This document shows positions 21,634 through 33,059 of a DNA stretch of 64,000 nt, piece after piece. The position numbers and the translations under genes were made by a program. Position 1 is the first letter of the stretch, and the number at the start of each line of letters is the position of its first letter. The DNA comes from Muscardinus avellanarius (Eukaryota > Chordata > Mammalia > Rodentia > Gliridae). The DNA lies in assembly GCA_963383645.1 (NCBI GenBank), contig OY726561.1:25648826-25712825 (forward strand), read 5' to 3'. Under the pieces are notes generated by a model, which saw nothing but the letters and a program-made list of their open reading frames with translations, was not told where the DNA came from and searched no databases.

Positions 21634-22149
21634 GTGTTTCATAATTGCAGTAATTGTCTGTAGTTTCTGGGTACTAAGGAGTTCAGCTGCAGCTACAAAA
21701 GTTTATTGGAAAATCTGGCTGGGCAGTCTGGAGATTTATGTTCCGGAGGTATTTAAGGATGGAGAGAAGAATGTGATTGCTTTTTCATCTTGATTCTCTG
21801 AAATCAATGGCTTATTGGGATTTAGCTTCTTCTTAACTGGAGTTTATTTCTGAGAGCTACTGGATTCTAGCAGTTGCCAGCTCAGGATGGGTTTGCCAAG
21901 ATGGCACCGACTTTAGCTCTCTGCTTACCAGGTAAGCTGTGTAAAGCTCTTTTCATTCTTCAGCTCTGCTTCTGTCTACAATTCAAGATTTCAACTCTCT
22001 TTCTTCTATTGAGTTCTGATTGTTCTTTTCTTTTCTTGCCCAAAAGCAGCTTTCCTGCTGGTTGAGTTACAAGTTTCTGAGCAAAGGAAACATGGCACTT
22101 TCCTCTACTCTGCTATCTTTAATCAATGCTTTCTCTTTTTTTCTTTTTG
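21634..22149. other. Unassigned moderately GC-balanced segment
   Basis: Composition is less AT-rich than the flanks. It contains GCCAAGATGGCACCGAC (about 21895), a word of the type found near retroelement promoters (YY1-like AAGATGGC), and pyrimidine-rich runs. It may be a decayed LTR or L1 5' region. No gene is seen. Confidence 0.35.
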
Positions 22150-22350
22150 TTTTAAGAACTGAAAATTGAACACAGGGGCCTTTTTCTCTAAACTACATAC
22201 CCAAGCATTTTTTAATTATTACTTAGAAACACAGTTTTTTTTGGATCGCTCAGGGTTCTTACTAAGTTGCTGAGACTAACTGCAAACCTGAGATTCCTCT
22301 GTCTCAGCATCCAAAGTATTGGGATTACAGATATTTGTAAACATGCTCAG
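22150..22350 (-). mobile_element. B1-ID dimeric SINE, very diverged
   Basis: AAAATTGAACACAGGGGCCTT (ID half reversed), a linker with mutated ACTTAGAAACACAG, TAAGTTGCTGAGACTAACTG, then CTGTCTCAGCATCCAAAGTA and ATGCTCAGC. Old copy. Confidence 0.72.
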
Positions 22351-23296
22351 CACGAAAAGTACTTTATAAGAATGCCTGGCAGTTCTATTTTCAAATATAA
22401 ACATGATATTAACATAATATCCAAGAATTATGCTTCTAAATATTTGCCCAATTGATTTGGATACTTACTTGAACACACACAACAAAATTTGCATTAAAAT
22501 ATTTATAGAAGCTCTATGCATAACTGCCTAAAGCTAAAAGTATTGTCCTTTGGTAATACTTGAAAATCTTTACTGTCTTTTCTGTGAATGAAATAAATAT
22601 TCTTCTTTTATTTGTCTATATGTTGGCCTTTTGTTTCAGAAGTTAAGAAAATATATTTACCATTAAAAATTGTTACTGAAGAGAGAAATCCATTAATTAT
22701 TCATCTACATAACAAAGTGACAGTCTTATATTATTGTAGCAAAACCATTCACACAACTCTTATATATTGACAGCATGTCTATTTAGCCTGTTTTCTGGAT
22801 ACTATTTTTACTTTGTTTTTAATTGTATATGTTATTTATAAATTTCTAGTTTTTCCCCTAATTTGTTGGCTGATGAAATGATGTTTTTCTGTTTTTTCTG
22901 TGTCCTACTGGACACAAGTTGGTTCGTAGCACAACGTTTTGGATATCAAGTCCATTGATTTCCTACCATCATTTGAAAGAGTAAGAAATCAGCATTCCTG
23001 ACAGGAGGACTTGGTGTAAACTCTTTTTATCAGTAGGTATTTGTACGCTGTCTTCTGAATGAAGTTATAGTTAACTATAGTAAAAAAGTTGTCAAGAGTG
23101 ACTAGTGATTGCTTTCCAGATTTAAAAGTTATAGTGAGAATTTCATTCACCACATGTGTCTCATAGAGGATTAGACAATAACAAAGTCCATCCACAAAAT
23201 TCAGAAGCACTAGTAAATATTACCAGGTTTAAGCTGAAATTTTTTAATACAATTAATAACAAGGACTTGTTAACAACTAATACAATTAAAATAAAA
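22351..23296. other. Unassigned AT-rich intergenic DNA
   Basis: Nothing recognisable is seen. Confidence 0.45.
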
Positions 23297-23392
23297 CTGG
23301 GATGTAGCTTTGGAGAAGAGCACTTACCCACAGTGTACAAAGTTCATGTATTTATCCCTAGCACCACAAAAAATAAATAGATAAAAATAAAT
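23297..23392 (+). mobile_element. ID element with the full tRNA-like head
   Basis: CTGGGATGTAGCTTTGGAGA, GAGCACTTACCCA, CAAAGTTCATG and CCCTAGCACCAC followed by (AAAT)n. Unlike the ID halves in the dimers it keeps the GAGCACTTACC block of the canonical rodent ID element, so it is an independent monomer. Confidence 0.72.
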
Positions 23393-24510
23393 AAATCATC
23401 TAAAACAAATTCTAAATTCTAAAGTCTGGGCGACAAGTATATACTAGGACTCTTGCATACACATGTATACATCTGGCCACCTTACATAAATATAAGCAAT
23501 GGCTTTGTAAGTGCATCCATTCATGATAAAGTCACTATTATTTTCTGATAATTTAATGATTTTAATAACACGTTCAGGAGGAAGTGAGTGTTAAGCATAA
23601 ACATGCAGACACAGTTTGACATTGTGTGACAGTGCAAAATAAGATGAGTAAGGAAACAGAAAAGAGAACCCAGCACACTTGAGTATATATAAAAAGAAAT
23701 GTGGCCAAATTTATGGTGTCTTGGTGACCAGATAAAAATATTGGACACCAAAGTTTTTCAAATATATGCTTAAGATTTTTTACCATGCCATGTAATTTGA
23801 GCCTTTATGCACAAAATTATTAGTTTTCCTATTTTAAGAAAGTTTTATGAAGCTACTTGTTCATGAAACGCACATAATACATTGCTTATCTTTTGTAAAA
23901 CTAAAATGGTTCCTAATTTTATGTGTGATGAGCAAAGTAGTTTCACTATTATTTTCACAGATAATGTGGAGGCAGCAGATGCCATGAAAATTATGAGATT
24001 TTGACAACTTAAAGAACAGCTCTTGCTGTTTAGGTTCTATCATTGTAAAAGTTTATCAGCACCAGCAGCAAAACAAAGTGTGAAAAAAGGGATAAAAGGA
24101 AAAGAGTGGACTTCATAATTAAAATATTTTCTTATCATCCTGGCATGAGAACCAACTTCCTGACACCTAAATGTACCTGTGGTGTTTAATTATTGAGGCT
24201 CTTTAGAATACAAGTAATTCTATTTTCTATTGGGTGCATCGTGAATCATTCTGGTTATACGATATATATTTATGTCCTGATCCAATTGCCTTGGTCATTT
24301 ACTGAATCCAAATCAGAAGTGTCATGAACATTGTTTATTGTTAATCTTGGTAGTGGATCACTTAGGAAGTTTATAAAATACACTTTCAACTAGCATCTTT
24401 TCCATTCTTCGAACCACTCTTCCATTTACTTGGTTTGAGCATGAGACCTACATATTAACATTAAAAAAACAGGAGTCTCCAAATGATAATTTAAAATGAA
24501 TGTTGAATAA
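23393..24510. other. Unassigned AT-rich intergenic DNA
   Basis: Nothing recognisable is seen. Short open frames are random-looking. Confidence 0.45.
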
Positions 24511-24703
24511 TAATTCACAAACTTTAGCTTGCATGAGAGTCTTCTGGACAACTTTATAACATAGATCACTAGGGCCCACCTCTAAAATTTCTGACTTACA
24601 AGAACAGTCAAGGGACTAAAAATCCATACTAAAAATATGGATTTCTAAAAAGTTTTATATAATGTTAATGCTACTGTTTAGGTACCATAAGTTGAGAACA
24701 ACC
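24511..24703 (+). mobile_element. MER5A-like hAT-Charlie MITE relic
   Basis: The order of blocks follows MER5A: TTCACAAACTTTAGCTTGCA, GGGCCCACCTCTAAAATTTC, a GGATTTCTAAAAAGTT block, AATGCTACTG and a closing TTGAGAACAACCTG. The ends are degraded inverted-repeat remnants. Non-autonomous and ancient. Confidence 0.75.
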
Positions 24704-24982
24704 TGCCTACATTAATGCTTAAACTGTTAATATTATTAAAAATCACATGAGGATTTTGTTGTCATGGAGATTTTCAATAGACATATCTGGGCTATGATCT
24801 GATATTCTCAGTTTTTTAAACAATAAATGACTATTGTGAGTTGTGCTGTTAAAACATGGATATAACTGTATCACTAGAGTATTCTGAATTTAATTTTTTT
24901 ACAAGATATCAAGGAGTGATATATTTGGATTATATGATAGTTCCATAACTAGTCTTTTAAGGAATATCCAATAATGATCTCT

Positions 24983-25046
24983 GTAGATGGTGTACAATTC
25001 CACCAACTATAGTTGTAGATGGTGTACAATTGCATGAACTATAATT
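24983..25046. repeat. 32-bp tandem duplication
   Basis: GTAGATGGTGTACAATT occurs at 24983 and again at 25015, with the rest of the unit similar. It lies inside the inverted part of the L1. Confidence 0.85.
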
Positions 25047-25253
25047 GTTTAAGAGTTACATTTTCCCTAGATTCTCACCATCAAATTATAAAGTCAACCT
25101 AGGTCTCTGCTAATGGATGAATGGCTAAAGAAAATGTATATACTCAAAATGAACTTTTTTCAGCCATATAGAAAAATAAAATTACATCATATGAAGGAAA
25201 ATGAATGAAACTAGAAATTGTTTTAGTAAATCCTTTTAGAATACAACTTATCC

Positions 25254-25454
25254 GCCGGGCGTGGTGGTGCACGCTTGTAATCCCCGCGCTTGGGAGGCGG
25301 AGACAGGAGTATTGCGCTAGTTGGAAGCCAGCCTCTCTGGCTTAAGAGACTCTGTTTCCAAATAAAAATATAAAAATAGGTCTAGGAGTATAGCCTGGAG
25401 ATAGAAGGGCTTCCATCAACCCCAGTACCACCAAAAAAAAAAAAAAAAAAAAAA
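25254..25454 (+). mobile_element. B1-ID dimeric SINE (subfamily A) nested in L1
   Basis: GCCGGGCGTGGTGGTGCACG start, CCAGCCTCTCTGGCTTAAGA, linker, GGGCTTCCATCAACC and a long A tail (25432-25454). The duplication AATACAACTTATCC / AATACAACTAATCC (25240-25253 and 25455-25468, 13 of 14) is L1 sequence. Confidence 0.94.
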
Positions 25455-25760
25455 AATACAACTAATCCCATTACAAATAATTGAGATCAGCCAGTCACAT
25501 GTCAAGGCTCCTATATTTTCTCTCATATGTGAAAGCTAGGAGAAAAGAGAAAACAAAAAAAGACTTCTGATAAATGATGAGACAAATAGAATAATGAAAA
25601 AGGAATGAGGGAGAAAGGTAGAAATATGAAAAAAAATAACTGATAAAACAGTTCAAATAATGTCATATGTGTATATGAAGGCCTCACTACTAATTTCACT
25701 GAATAAATATATATATGGATAGCAGGGTGAAATCCTGAGAAAAATACATCAAGTGCTGTG

Positions 25761-25964
25761 AGCATGTATGTTGATATCAATAGAGAATGAGCTAATCTTT
25801 TAATGAGCTTTGACAACTGGTTGTAGCCATACATTAAAAAAGACCTAAAGAGTGAATTTGTGCCATATACACATACACACAATTCCATATGGATTAAAGA
25901 TTTATATGTAAAAATTTAAAACTTCATAATTTTTAGAATATAGACTATTACCTCAGAATAGGTC
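25761..25964. other. Unassigned, possibly the L1 3' edge
   Basis: The 3' end of the preceding L1 could not be placed exactly. No other feature is visible. Confidence 0.4.
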
Positions 25965-26062
25965 TTTTTTTTTCTTTTCTTTTTTGTGGTGGTGCTAGAG
26001 ATTGACCTCATTCATGCGAAAAAAGCATTCATATAGCTCTGAGCTATACTTCCAACTCTAGT
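25965..26062 (-). mobile_element. ID monomer, diverged
   Basis: The plus strand has a T-rich tail, GTGGTGGTGCTAGAGATTGA, GCATTCATATAGCTCTGAGC and TACTTCCAACTC, the reverse complement of an ID element with its head. Confidence 0.7.
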
Positions 26063-26160
26063 ACATTTCTTAAACAGAATACAAAAGCACAAAACGCAGA
26101 GGGAAAGGCCAATAAATGTGCCACTAATTTATATATTTTGTGTCTGAAATTATAACCGAT

Positions 26161-26185
26161 CAGCTGGGCATGGTGGTGCACATAG
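26161..26185 (+). mobile_element. B1 5'-end fragment, about 25 bases
   Basis: AGCTGGGCATGGTGGTGCAC is a perfect SINE 5' end that stops abruptly. A SINE that keeps only its 5' end suggests a later deletion or a template-switched insertion. Confidence 0.6.
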
Positions 26186-28299
26186 TGTTCCTTCTTAACT
26201 TAGATATCAAGAAAGAGAAAGTGTCAGTAAAAATCAATCATCAAAAAGTTCTAGAAACCATTTCCACAATGTCCTGCTCAGTGCTTTTATTATTCTAAAG
26301 AGGAATAATACCCATATATTAACATCAGTTTTCCAGAAAGATGTTGTGTTTGATATTTAGAAATAATAAAGTCAAATTAGATTATATATTGTAGTATTTT
26401 TAGAAGTTTTTATGCCATCATGTTTTATATAGCAATGTGGAACATCACATTGCTATCAACTATGGGCTGCATATACAATACTGATTTCATAAAATTACAT
26501 TGTTTAGTAATGCTGAAGCCATCTTAGTGTAAGTATGCTCTATGCTCATCATGCAATAATTAAATTGCTTAATGATGCATTTCTCAATATGTATCTTGGC
26601 TTAAGTGACACATAACTCTCTGGTGAAATATCGTAAGAAAAGGTAAGATGGAAGACTTCTAAATATTTCTCATAAAAATGTTTTGAGCAAAATACCTATA
26701 GTTATTGTTTTTTACTTGAATTACATAGTTGAAACTTGAGATACATTATTATTGTATTTTCACCTCCCTCAACAATTGCAACCAAGAAGAAAGGTAAATT
26801 TGTATTTCCTTTTCTGCACATTTAAAGGTGAGTAAGTGTTGATTCTTGATATTATCAAAGAAATGAGAATAATAATAATACAGCTTTTAAGAAAAAACAA
26901 TCTTGATTATACACACATTAGACTTCAGATTATTTTGTATATCCAGTATTTATTACAATAAATAAAGTAGGCAAGATTATGTTAAATGAATTATTGGATT
27001 ACTACATGTGTTTATATATGAATTGAAAGATTTGAAAGAGACATAAAATAATTAATGTGATAGCAACTTATAACACAAAACTTCGAAAACACTGGTTTCT
27101 GATTGGTGTTAATGTTGCTTCAGTAATATGAGTGACACCATCAGCATAAGAAAATCAGTTGAAAGGGGTCATAATTTATAAATATCGAATTATGCAGGTA
27201 GAACTGTACATATAAACCCAAGAAGATTCAATCAACTGTCACATAAAAGCATGACCAAGAGTTAATGACGGCAGTTTACACTATTGGTACTACTTCTTGT
27301 TAATTAACATCAATTGAGAAAACAGAATAGTATGTAACCAAAATCCTAAGTATTCTATCTGCATACCCAGTTGTTTACAAACAGTGAAAACCATTAAATG
27401 AGATGTAGAAATGTGAATTATTGAAGTTCTATAAAATTACTGATATTCCATCTCTTTTTCAAGAGAATGAGTTATATTGTATCATATCAAGCATACAGCA
27501 TTGAATTTTCGGTGTGGCATATTATATATTAATGTCTTTGCTAATAAAAGTCAACTGTCCTTTTACGTACAATTTGCATTAACAGCTCATCAATATAAAT
27601 GGAAATGATTTATTAAAATATCACTGAGTAGAGACCAAATGGCTCAGGGGATTGATTGGTAATGGTATATGTACTCTTTTATTTCTAGGTCAGTGCTTTA
27701 AATTACAACTTGGCAGAGAGTGGAGGCCATTCAGTGACATATGGTGTGTGGAGTAGGGTGGTGATGTCAGTCTGATTTTCAGTAAGTGCTGTCCATTTAG
27801 GTTCCAATATTTCAAGTAAACTGAACTTGACTCTAGAAATTGTCTCCATGGATTCAGAGTATCTTATATACATGTGTAAAACATATTCATGAGAAAAATT
27901 AATGCCACTAAGAATAGAAAAACATATTATACATTGAAACGTTTTTGATGCTAAAATGTTTTGCATAACATATGCCGGAAGGGTGAATAAACAGAAAAAT
28001 AAATCTTTTAGATGCTTTACATTAATATGCTTCTTTTTTATTTTACTCCTAACGACTGAAGAAATAACATAACTAAGTCAAGTTATATTTTAGATTTATT
28101 TTTCTATTAAGACATTCTTTAAGGCAATACTAAGTTCTTGTGTTGAAATAAAGATTTTAATTTTATGACAAGTTATAGATTAAAAGAATTAAATTTTACA
28201 TTTGAGGAAGATTGAGAAGTCAACATTCTTAGGAAGAACTGTTAGTGTCATTCGGTAAGAACTGTTAATTTGCTTACAACTCTAGAGACTTCAGTATAT
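26186..28299. other. Unassigned AT-rich intergenic DNA
   Basis: Over 2 kb with no gene or recognised repeat. An 87-codon minus-strand open frame at 27703-27966 has no recognisable domain and no supporting context. Confidence 0.45.
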
Positions 28300-28545
28300 A
28301 TTTGGTTTGTTTACATCAGTGGCCAAGCAAGAGCCAGGTCTAAGGGCACAATGGTTAGGAGCAGAGAGAGTATGGGGAGAGGGTTAGGGACATATATAGT
28401 CCTCAGGCCATAGCCCCAGGTACCTACCTCTAAAGTCAGAGACACCCTGACTTCAGAGGCTGCACCCTAGCAACACTCCTCCTTGCATTGCTGCCTCCAG
28501 AGTGAGAGTCTAAGGGATATTTTGCTTTCATACATTCAAACCATA
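28300..28545 (-). mobile_element. MaLR-type LTR fragment
   Basis: GC-balanced island with GAGGCTGCACCCTAGCAACAC and an ending TTCATACATTCAAACCATAA, which is the typical edge of antisense mammalian MaLR LTRs. The usual TG/CA ends and duplication are not resolved. Confidence 0.5.
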
Positions 28546-28624
28546 AAAAAACTAGAATTTTTTTGGTTTTGTAACTAATACTATTTTATTGATAAAGAGA
28601 GAAATATAACAAGAGCTTACCTTA

Positions 28625-28735
28625 AAATAGGTTCTGAGCTATAATTCAGAGGTAGATTGAATACCCCTGGGTTCAATCCCTGGTACCAAAATATATAAAA
28701 GAATAAAAGGGAGAGAGGGAGAGAGAGAGAAAGAT
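28625..28735 (+). mobile_element. ID-type monomer with purine tail
   Basis: TAGGTTCTGAGCTATAATTC, AGGTAGATTGAATACCCCTG, GGTTCAATCCCTGGTACC, then an A-rich and (GA)n tail. Confidence 0.8.
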
Positions 28736-30337
28736 AAATATTAAGCTAAAATGACTGCTAAGTTTCACGGAGTTGCTCTGAAACATAGCTGAAACTTAAG
28801 TTCTAAGACAAAACCCTTCTTACTACTTTTACTACTAACAATATACCTCAGAGCCTAGTACATAAGTTTAGCAACATTTCAAATTCTTTTCAGATCAATG
28901 AAGTAGTGTGGGTGAATAAGGGTTAAATCAACAATTTTACTTCTATATATAAGCAACATAAATTTAGGAAATGCTATTGAACTGTCTAAAAGCAACAAAT
29001 ATTAAATACTTTAGTAATTCCAAAACATGTACCAAATCTCAAAAAAAAAAAAATGTTTATCTAATCATTCAGATTGGAAGAAAGTATCAGGGACCTGTAT
29101 TGAAAGTTTAAGTTTTAAACAACTATTTCTTCCAAAATGGATCTTTTGACTTAATGTAAATTTAATCAAACTACAGTCCATTGAAAAAGGAAGCAATCAA
29201 CACATTTATTTTAAGGTACTTACAAAAAATTCACTGAGCCAAGATTAAGAAACATGGAAAATTGAACACTTACTCTTTTAAACACATGCTTTAAAAAAAG
29301 TGAGGCCTGGCCAAGTAATTTGCTTTGACCAATAAAATGTGAGAAGTGTATTTGTTTGCCAGAAAAAAGAGAGTAGCAACATCTATCACTAAGAATTAAA
29401 ACGTTTAGTTTGTATAACTAGGAAGTGATGGAAGTGTAGTCAAATCATAACCGCCCAAAGAAGGCTATGCACAAAGGTATATGTTTCCATTCTCTTAAAA
29501 GACCAAACATGTTGAGACACCCATTTGGGCATACCAGCTTAGAAGCTAGATAAGGTCAGATGAGATGACATCTTAGCATATGGCCACCAAATAGTCTCCA
29601 GGAATAAAACATAAATGCTCATGAGGAATGAGTTTCATGTATGAAAGACTTTGTATATTACTATTGCATTGCCCTGAAGAATTTGTTAGCATGGATAAAG
29701 TAAAAAGCTTCTAAAAGAAAACTTGCTTCTTACGTATTTAAATTATAACAACCTCAAAGTGGGTTTTAATTAATTCAAAATGCTAGTGTTTCATCCTCTA
29801 CAAGAAGTTACTTCGAGCCTAGTTTTTCATTAATATTTCTATGAGCAGGAATAACCCTTTTTATTATAGTACAAAAGTGCCTAATGAATTCATCCTTCCA
29901 TCTTTGTATTAATTACACGCTCTGTGTGTGCTTATGGTGTCCAATTTAGAGAAAGCAATTTTCTTCTTTATTTAGGTTTCTGAATGGTGTACATATTAGT
30001 ATAATGGGCAACATACTGAGATGCTAATAGCCTACATGCCAGGGCCCAATCCCCAACCTCTTCATAGCTAATCTATTTTTTATACATAATATAATTTATT
30101 CTAATTCCATTACATCATTTTTTTTTTTTTTACCTGTGAAGATAAGATGCACAGGTAAAAAGAAAATAATGTAGAAAACAAAAAACTTTACATCTTAATT
30201 TAAATTTATTCAAATGAATTTCATATATACTAATAGTTATATTTGAGTAGCCATAGATTATTATAGAGTAATGCTTTATTACTTAATATATTTAAAATTG
30301 ACTTATGAGTGAGTATTTATTTTTTATTTTTTAAATT
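28736..30337. other. Unassigned AT-rich intergenic DNA
   Basis: No gene or repeat is recognised. A 13-A run lies at about 29041-29053. Confidence 0.45.
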
Positions 30338-30531
30338 TTTTGGCAGCACCCAGTATTTAACCCAGGAGTATTTTACCTCTGAACTACATCTCCAGACCTA
30401 TTTTTGTATTCTTTATTTTGAAATAAGTTGCAGAGGGCCTCACTAAGAAGTTGATACTATCTAGGAACTGCATCCTCCTGTCTCATCCTCCCAAGTACTA
30501 GGATTATAGGAGTGCGTCACCACACCTTGCT
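30338..30531 (-). mobile_element. B1-ID dimeric SINE, subfamily B
   Basis: Reverse ID half (CAGCACCCAGTATTTAACCC), TTGTATTCTTTATTTTGAAA linker, AGTTGCAGAGGGCCTCACTA, and the B1 head GTGCGTCACCACACCTTGC. Confidence 0.88.
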
Positions 30532-30870
30532 TTATTTTTTTGACTATTTTTAATGAAAAACCATAGCATGTCATTTTGGATATATTTTGAACAAAGTAAT
30601 AAAGTTTATATTTGGTTTTGATTTCTTTCTTAGTAAATAAAAATTACTGTTTCAGTTCAGAAGTTAGAAAATTTTAGTCTATTCATTATTTCTATTATCC
30701 AATGTCTGTTTTATTTTCACAATCACACTAATTACATCTACTTTGTTTAAAAAATTAAGTGTTAAAAATAAATATAGTTTTTATAAAATCCATTATTTAA
30801 TCTTTTAGTTTACCTTTGTATCAAAAACAACATTAAAATTTATTTTTGGTTAGCTTTTTAAAAATTTATG
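30532..30870. other. Unassigned AT-rich intergenic DNA
   Basis: Nothing recognisable is seen. Confidence 0.45.
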
Positions 30871-30876
30871 CTTGAA

Positions 30877-31065
30877 ATTGGGCATGGTGGAACATACTTG
30901 TGATCCTGATACTTGGGAGGCTGAGACAGGAGTGAAGGACAACCTAGGCAACCTAGGAGATCCCGTTTCAAGATAAAAAGTAATGAGGCAGAGGGCATGG
31001 CTTGATTGTGAAATGCCTCTGGGTTCAATCCCAAGTACTAAATTAATAATAATAATACTAAGAAT
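30877..31065 (+). mobile_element. B1-ID dimeric SINE, internally deleted
   Basis: TTGGGCATGGTGGAACATAC, GGGAGGCTGAGACAGGAG, then AACCTAGGCAACCTAGGAGA and a short linker to GGGCATGGCTTGATTGTGAA and TTCAATCCCAAGTACTAA with an (AAT)n tail. Confidence 0.82.
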
Positions 31066-31634
31066 AACTTATTCTAAAATTTAATTTCTTTGCATTATTA
31101 ACACAATTAAGGAAAATTAAGACTAATAGAGTTCATTAATAAAAACATACTAGTTTTTCAATTAAACAGCTTACAAATATTCTGAAAGGCTCTTATAAAA
31201 ATATTCTTGAATATTATTTTTAGATTTTAGAAAAAACTATATTTATTCCTATGGATCTGTGAACTTTAAAAATCCAGTACTTGTATTTTTCTCTCAGTAA
31301 TAAATTTGCTGTCAGAGTATCAGAGTATCATATTATTTAGTTGTGGCATATGAGAAAGTGTTACAAAGGGAAAGTAAAATTCTGATAAATCTTCTTCTTT
31401 ATATCAATGGTTTGATATAATGTATTCCAACATTTAAAAATCTTAAAAGATTTAAACAACTAATTGACTTTCAAAATGTGAGAAATACTTAGAGGTGTCA
31501 AAAAGTGTTTACAGAATTTTCACATGCCTTCTGCCTGGTTATATTTCCTGGGATCTTTCTCTGGCTTCTTGTTATAGGGAAAATCAACAGAAGATGGGTT
31601 GTTTTCCAACCATGAACTATTAAATAGGAAGGAC
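31066..31634. other. Unassigned AT-rich intergenic DNA
   Basis: Nothing recognisable apart from a small GTATCAGA duplication near 31316. Confidence 0.45.
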
Positions 31635-31640
31635 ACAAAC
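31635..31640. repeat. Left target-site duplication of the solo LTR
   Basis: ACAAAC immediately before the TG of the LTR; the identical hexamer follows the terminal CA at 32104-32109. Confidence 0.88.
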
Positions 31641-32103
31641 TGATGGGGTGTGTCCATACAGTGCCTAACGAGATGAGATGCAGCCTCCCTCGGCCTGAGC
31701 GGCCTGCAGCCTAAGGTAAAACTTTAAGTAAAGTGATTCAGCAGAAAAGGGACTAAGATGGCGCCTGGAGGAAGCTACGAAGGCGTGGTTTCCCCATTCA
31801 TTATGGGTGGGAAGACTGAGCAGTTTTTTCCTTTCTACCTTTAAAGGAGCTTTCCGCACACATGGATGGCTCATGTACAGACCTGGAATTGGCTGTGAAC
31901 TACGTGCTAGTGATCTTTATTCCGATAGGCTAGGCTATTCCTCATGGGAATTCCCCTCGTGGTTTGGTGCTATATATATGATTGCTTGGAGAGAAATAAA
32001 TGAGATCTTGCTTGACTTGACTCCCGGCTCGTGGGTGTGTGTTCGAGTTGTCGGTACTCATCATCTTTTCAAGCCCCACCGCTGTTGGGCTGGATTCCCG
32101 ACA
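31641..32103 (+). mobile_element. Solo LTR of an endogenous retrovirus (463 bp)
   Basis: The element starts TG and ends CA and is bracketed by a perfect 6-bp duplication ACAAAC (31635-31640 and 32104-32109). U3 holds an AAGATGGCGCC word (YY1-like), an ATTGG box (31888-31892) and a TATATATA box (31971). AATAAA follows at 31995-32000, with a GT-rich stretch at about 32033-32060 as expected downstream of a cleavage site. No primer-binding site, gag, pol or env flanks it, so it is the product of LTR-LTR recombination. A 6-bp duplication is typical of class II (beta-like, IAP/ERVK) elements. The family is not named. Open frames of 69 and 101 codons across it are incidental. Confidence 0.9.
31971..32000 (+). 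promoter_or_regulatory. LTR TATA box and polyadenylation signal
   Basis: TATATATATG at 31971-31980 is followed 15 bases later by AATAAA at 31995-32000. With initiation expected about 25-30 bases after the TATA box, the signal would lie at or just upstream of the start of R, an arrangement known in some retroviruses. Function is inferred from position only. Confidence 0.6.
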
Positions 32104-32109
32104 ACAAAC
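32104..32109. repeat. Right target-site duplication of the solo LTR
   Basis: ACAAAC, identical to 31635-31640. Confidence 0.88.
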
Positions 32110-33059
32110 TAAACAGTGGTTTTGTTAACTGTGTAAAACCAAAGGAACAATTAAACTATTCAAGATTCTTATCTTCAAATGTCCATTAATTTGCCTTCAA
32201 AAATAGAGAAACACATAACAGTTTTCGAGAAACTAAGTTTAAGACTGAGGGGTTCACAAGAGTTAGCAGAACTTTAAAAAAAATAAGATATCAATAAAAT
32301 TGTCAAAGGAGCTACCTCATATAAACTACCATATTTCTGTATGTCTAATATCTTATTAGTTGCAAAATACTATATTGTTTTATTACCACCAAGAATGAAA
32401 GAAAAACACTTTCTATGCTTTTAGTTGTTAAATACAACCTCATTTGTAGAATGGCAATATATTAAAAAAGTGCTTAGAACTGATGAAAGAGGTAATATAT
32501 TCAAATATAAAAACAAAAACAACTAGGAGCTTATTATACTATGACTAGAACATAGAAAATCTACAGTAGTCTGAAAAAAGGTAACTAAAAAGAAAATAGT
32601 GAAAATGCTTTCTGAAATTTATAGTACCTACATATAATTGCTTAGCATTAGATCTCAGCTGATGCTTTAAATAAACCTTTGACCTAAGTCTTAATTTAGG
32701 AGTCAGTGAACCGAGTATAAAACCTATAAAATAATATTATTCATCAGCAGATTGATCCCATTACAGGAAAAGAACAAGAAAACTGGTCAACAAGTCCTTG
32801 TCCTCAACTCTTCAAAACTTTAAGTTTTCATTTGCCTTGTGCACTAGTATAATTAGGACTCTTCTAGTCATATTGTACTCTTAAATTCATTTTGAAAAGA
32901 CTTTTGCCATCTTCTTTGCAACCTCACTGGAACAAATGCATCCTTGGGTCTTTGTTCTAGTTGTCAGACTGCACGATATTTGGCAGAATGGAATGAATTT
33001 CACTCCAGGTTAAAAAAAAAATGTTCTTTAAAATCTTGAAAAGATAAAGGACTCTGCGT
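32110..33059. other. Unassigned AT-rich intergenic DNA
   Basis: No gene or repeat is recognised. Confidence 0.45.

Larger units (their letters stand above)
24880..25760 (+). mobile_element. Twin-primed (5'-inverted) L1 copy, interrupted by a SINE
   Basis: 24880-25080 matches the reverse complement of L1 ORF2 C-terminal sequence. From about 25083 the sequence continues in sense orientation (TCTCTGCTAATGGATGAATGG...TTCAGCCATATAG), which is the next part of L1. After the SINE it goes on with ATTGAGATCAGCCAGTCACA and a 3' UTR. An inverted upstream piece joined to a sense 3' piece is the hallmark of twin priming. The 3' boundary is uncertain. Confidence 0.7.

Noticed and set aside
25523..25888. 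121-codon minus-strand open frame
   Set aside because: It lies in A-rich L1 3' UTR and adjacent AT-rich DNA. Its Phe/Leu/Ser-rich composition is typical of the reverse of A-rich sequence, with no homologous domain.
31807..32112. 101-codon open frame as a retroviral or host gene
   Set aside because: It spans U3 through U5 of a solo LTR and ends beyond the LTR edge; no known domain.
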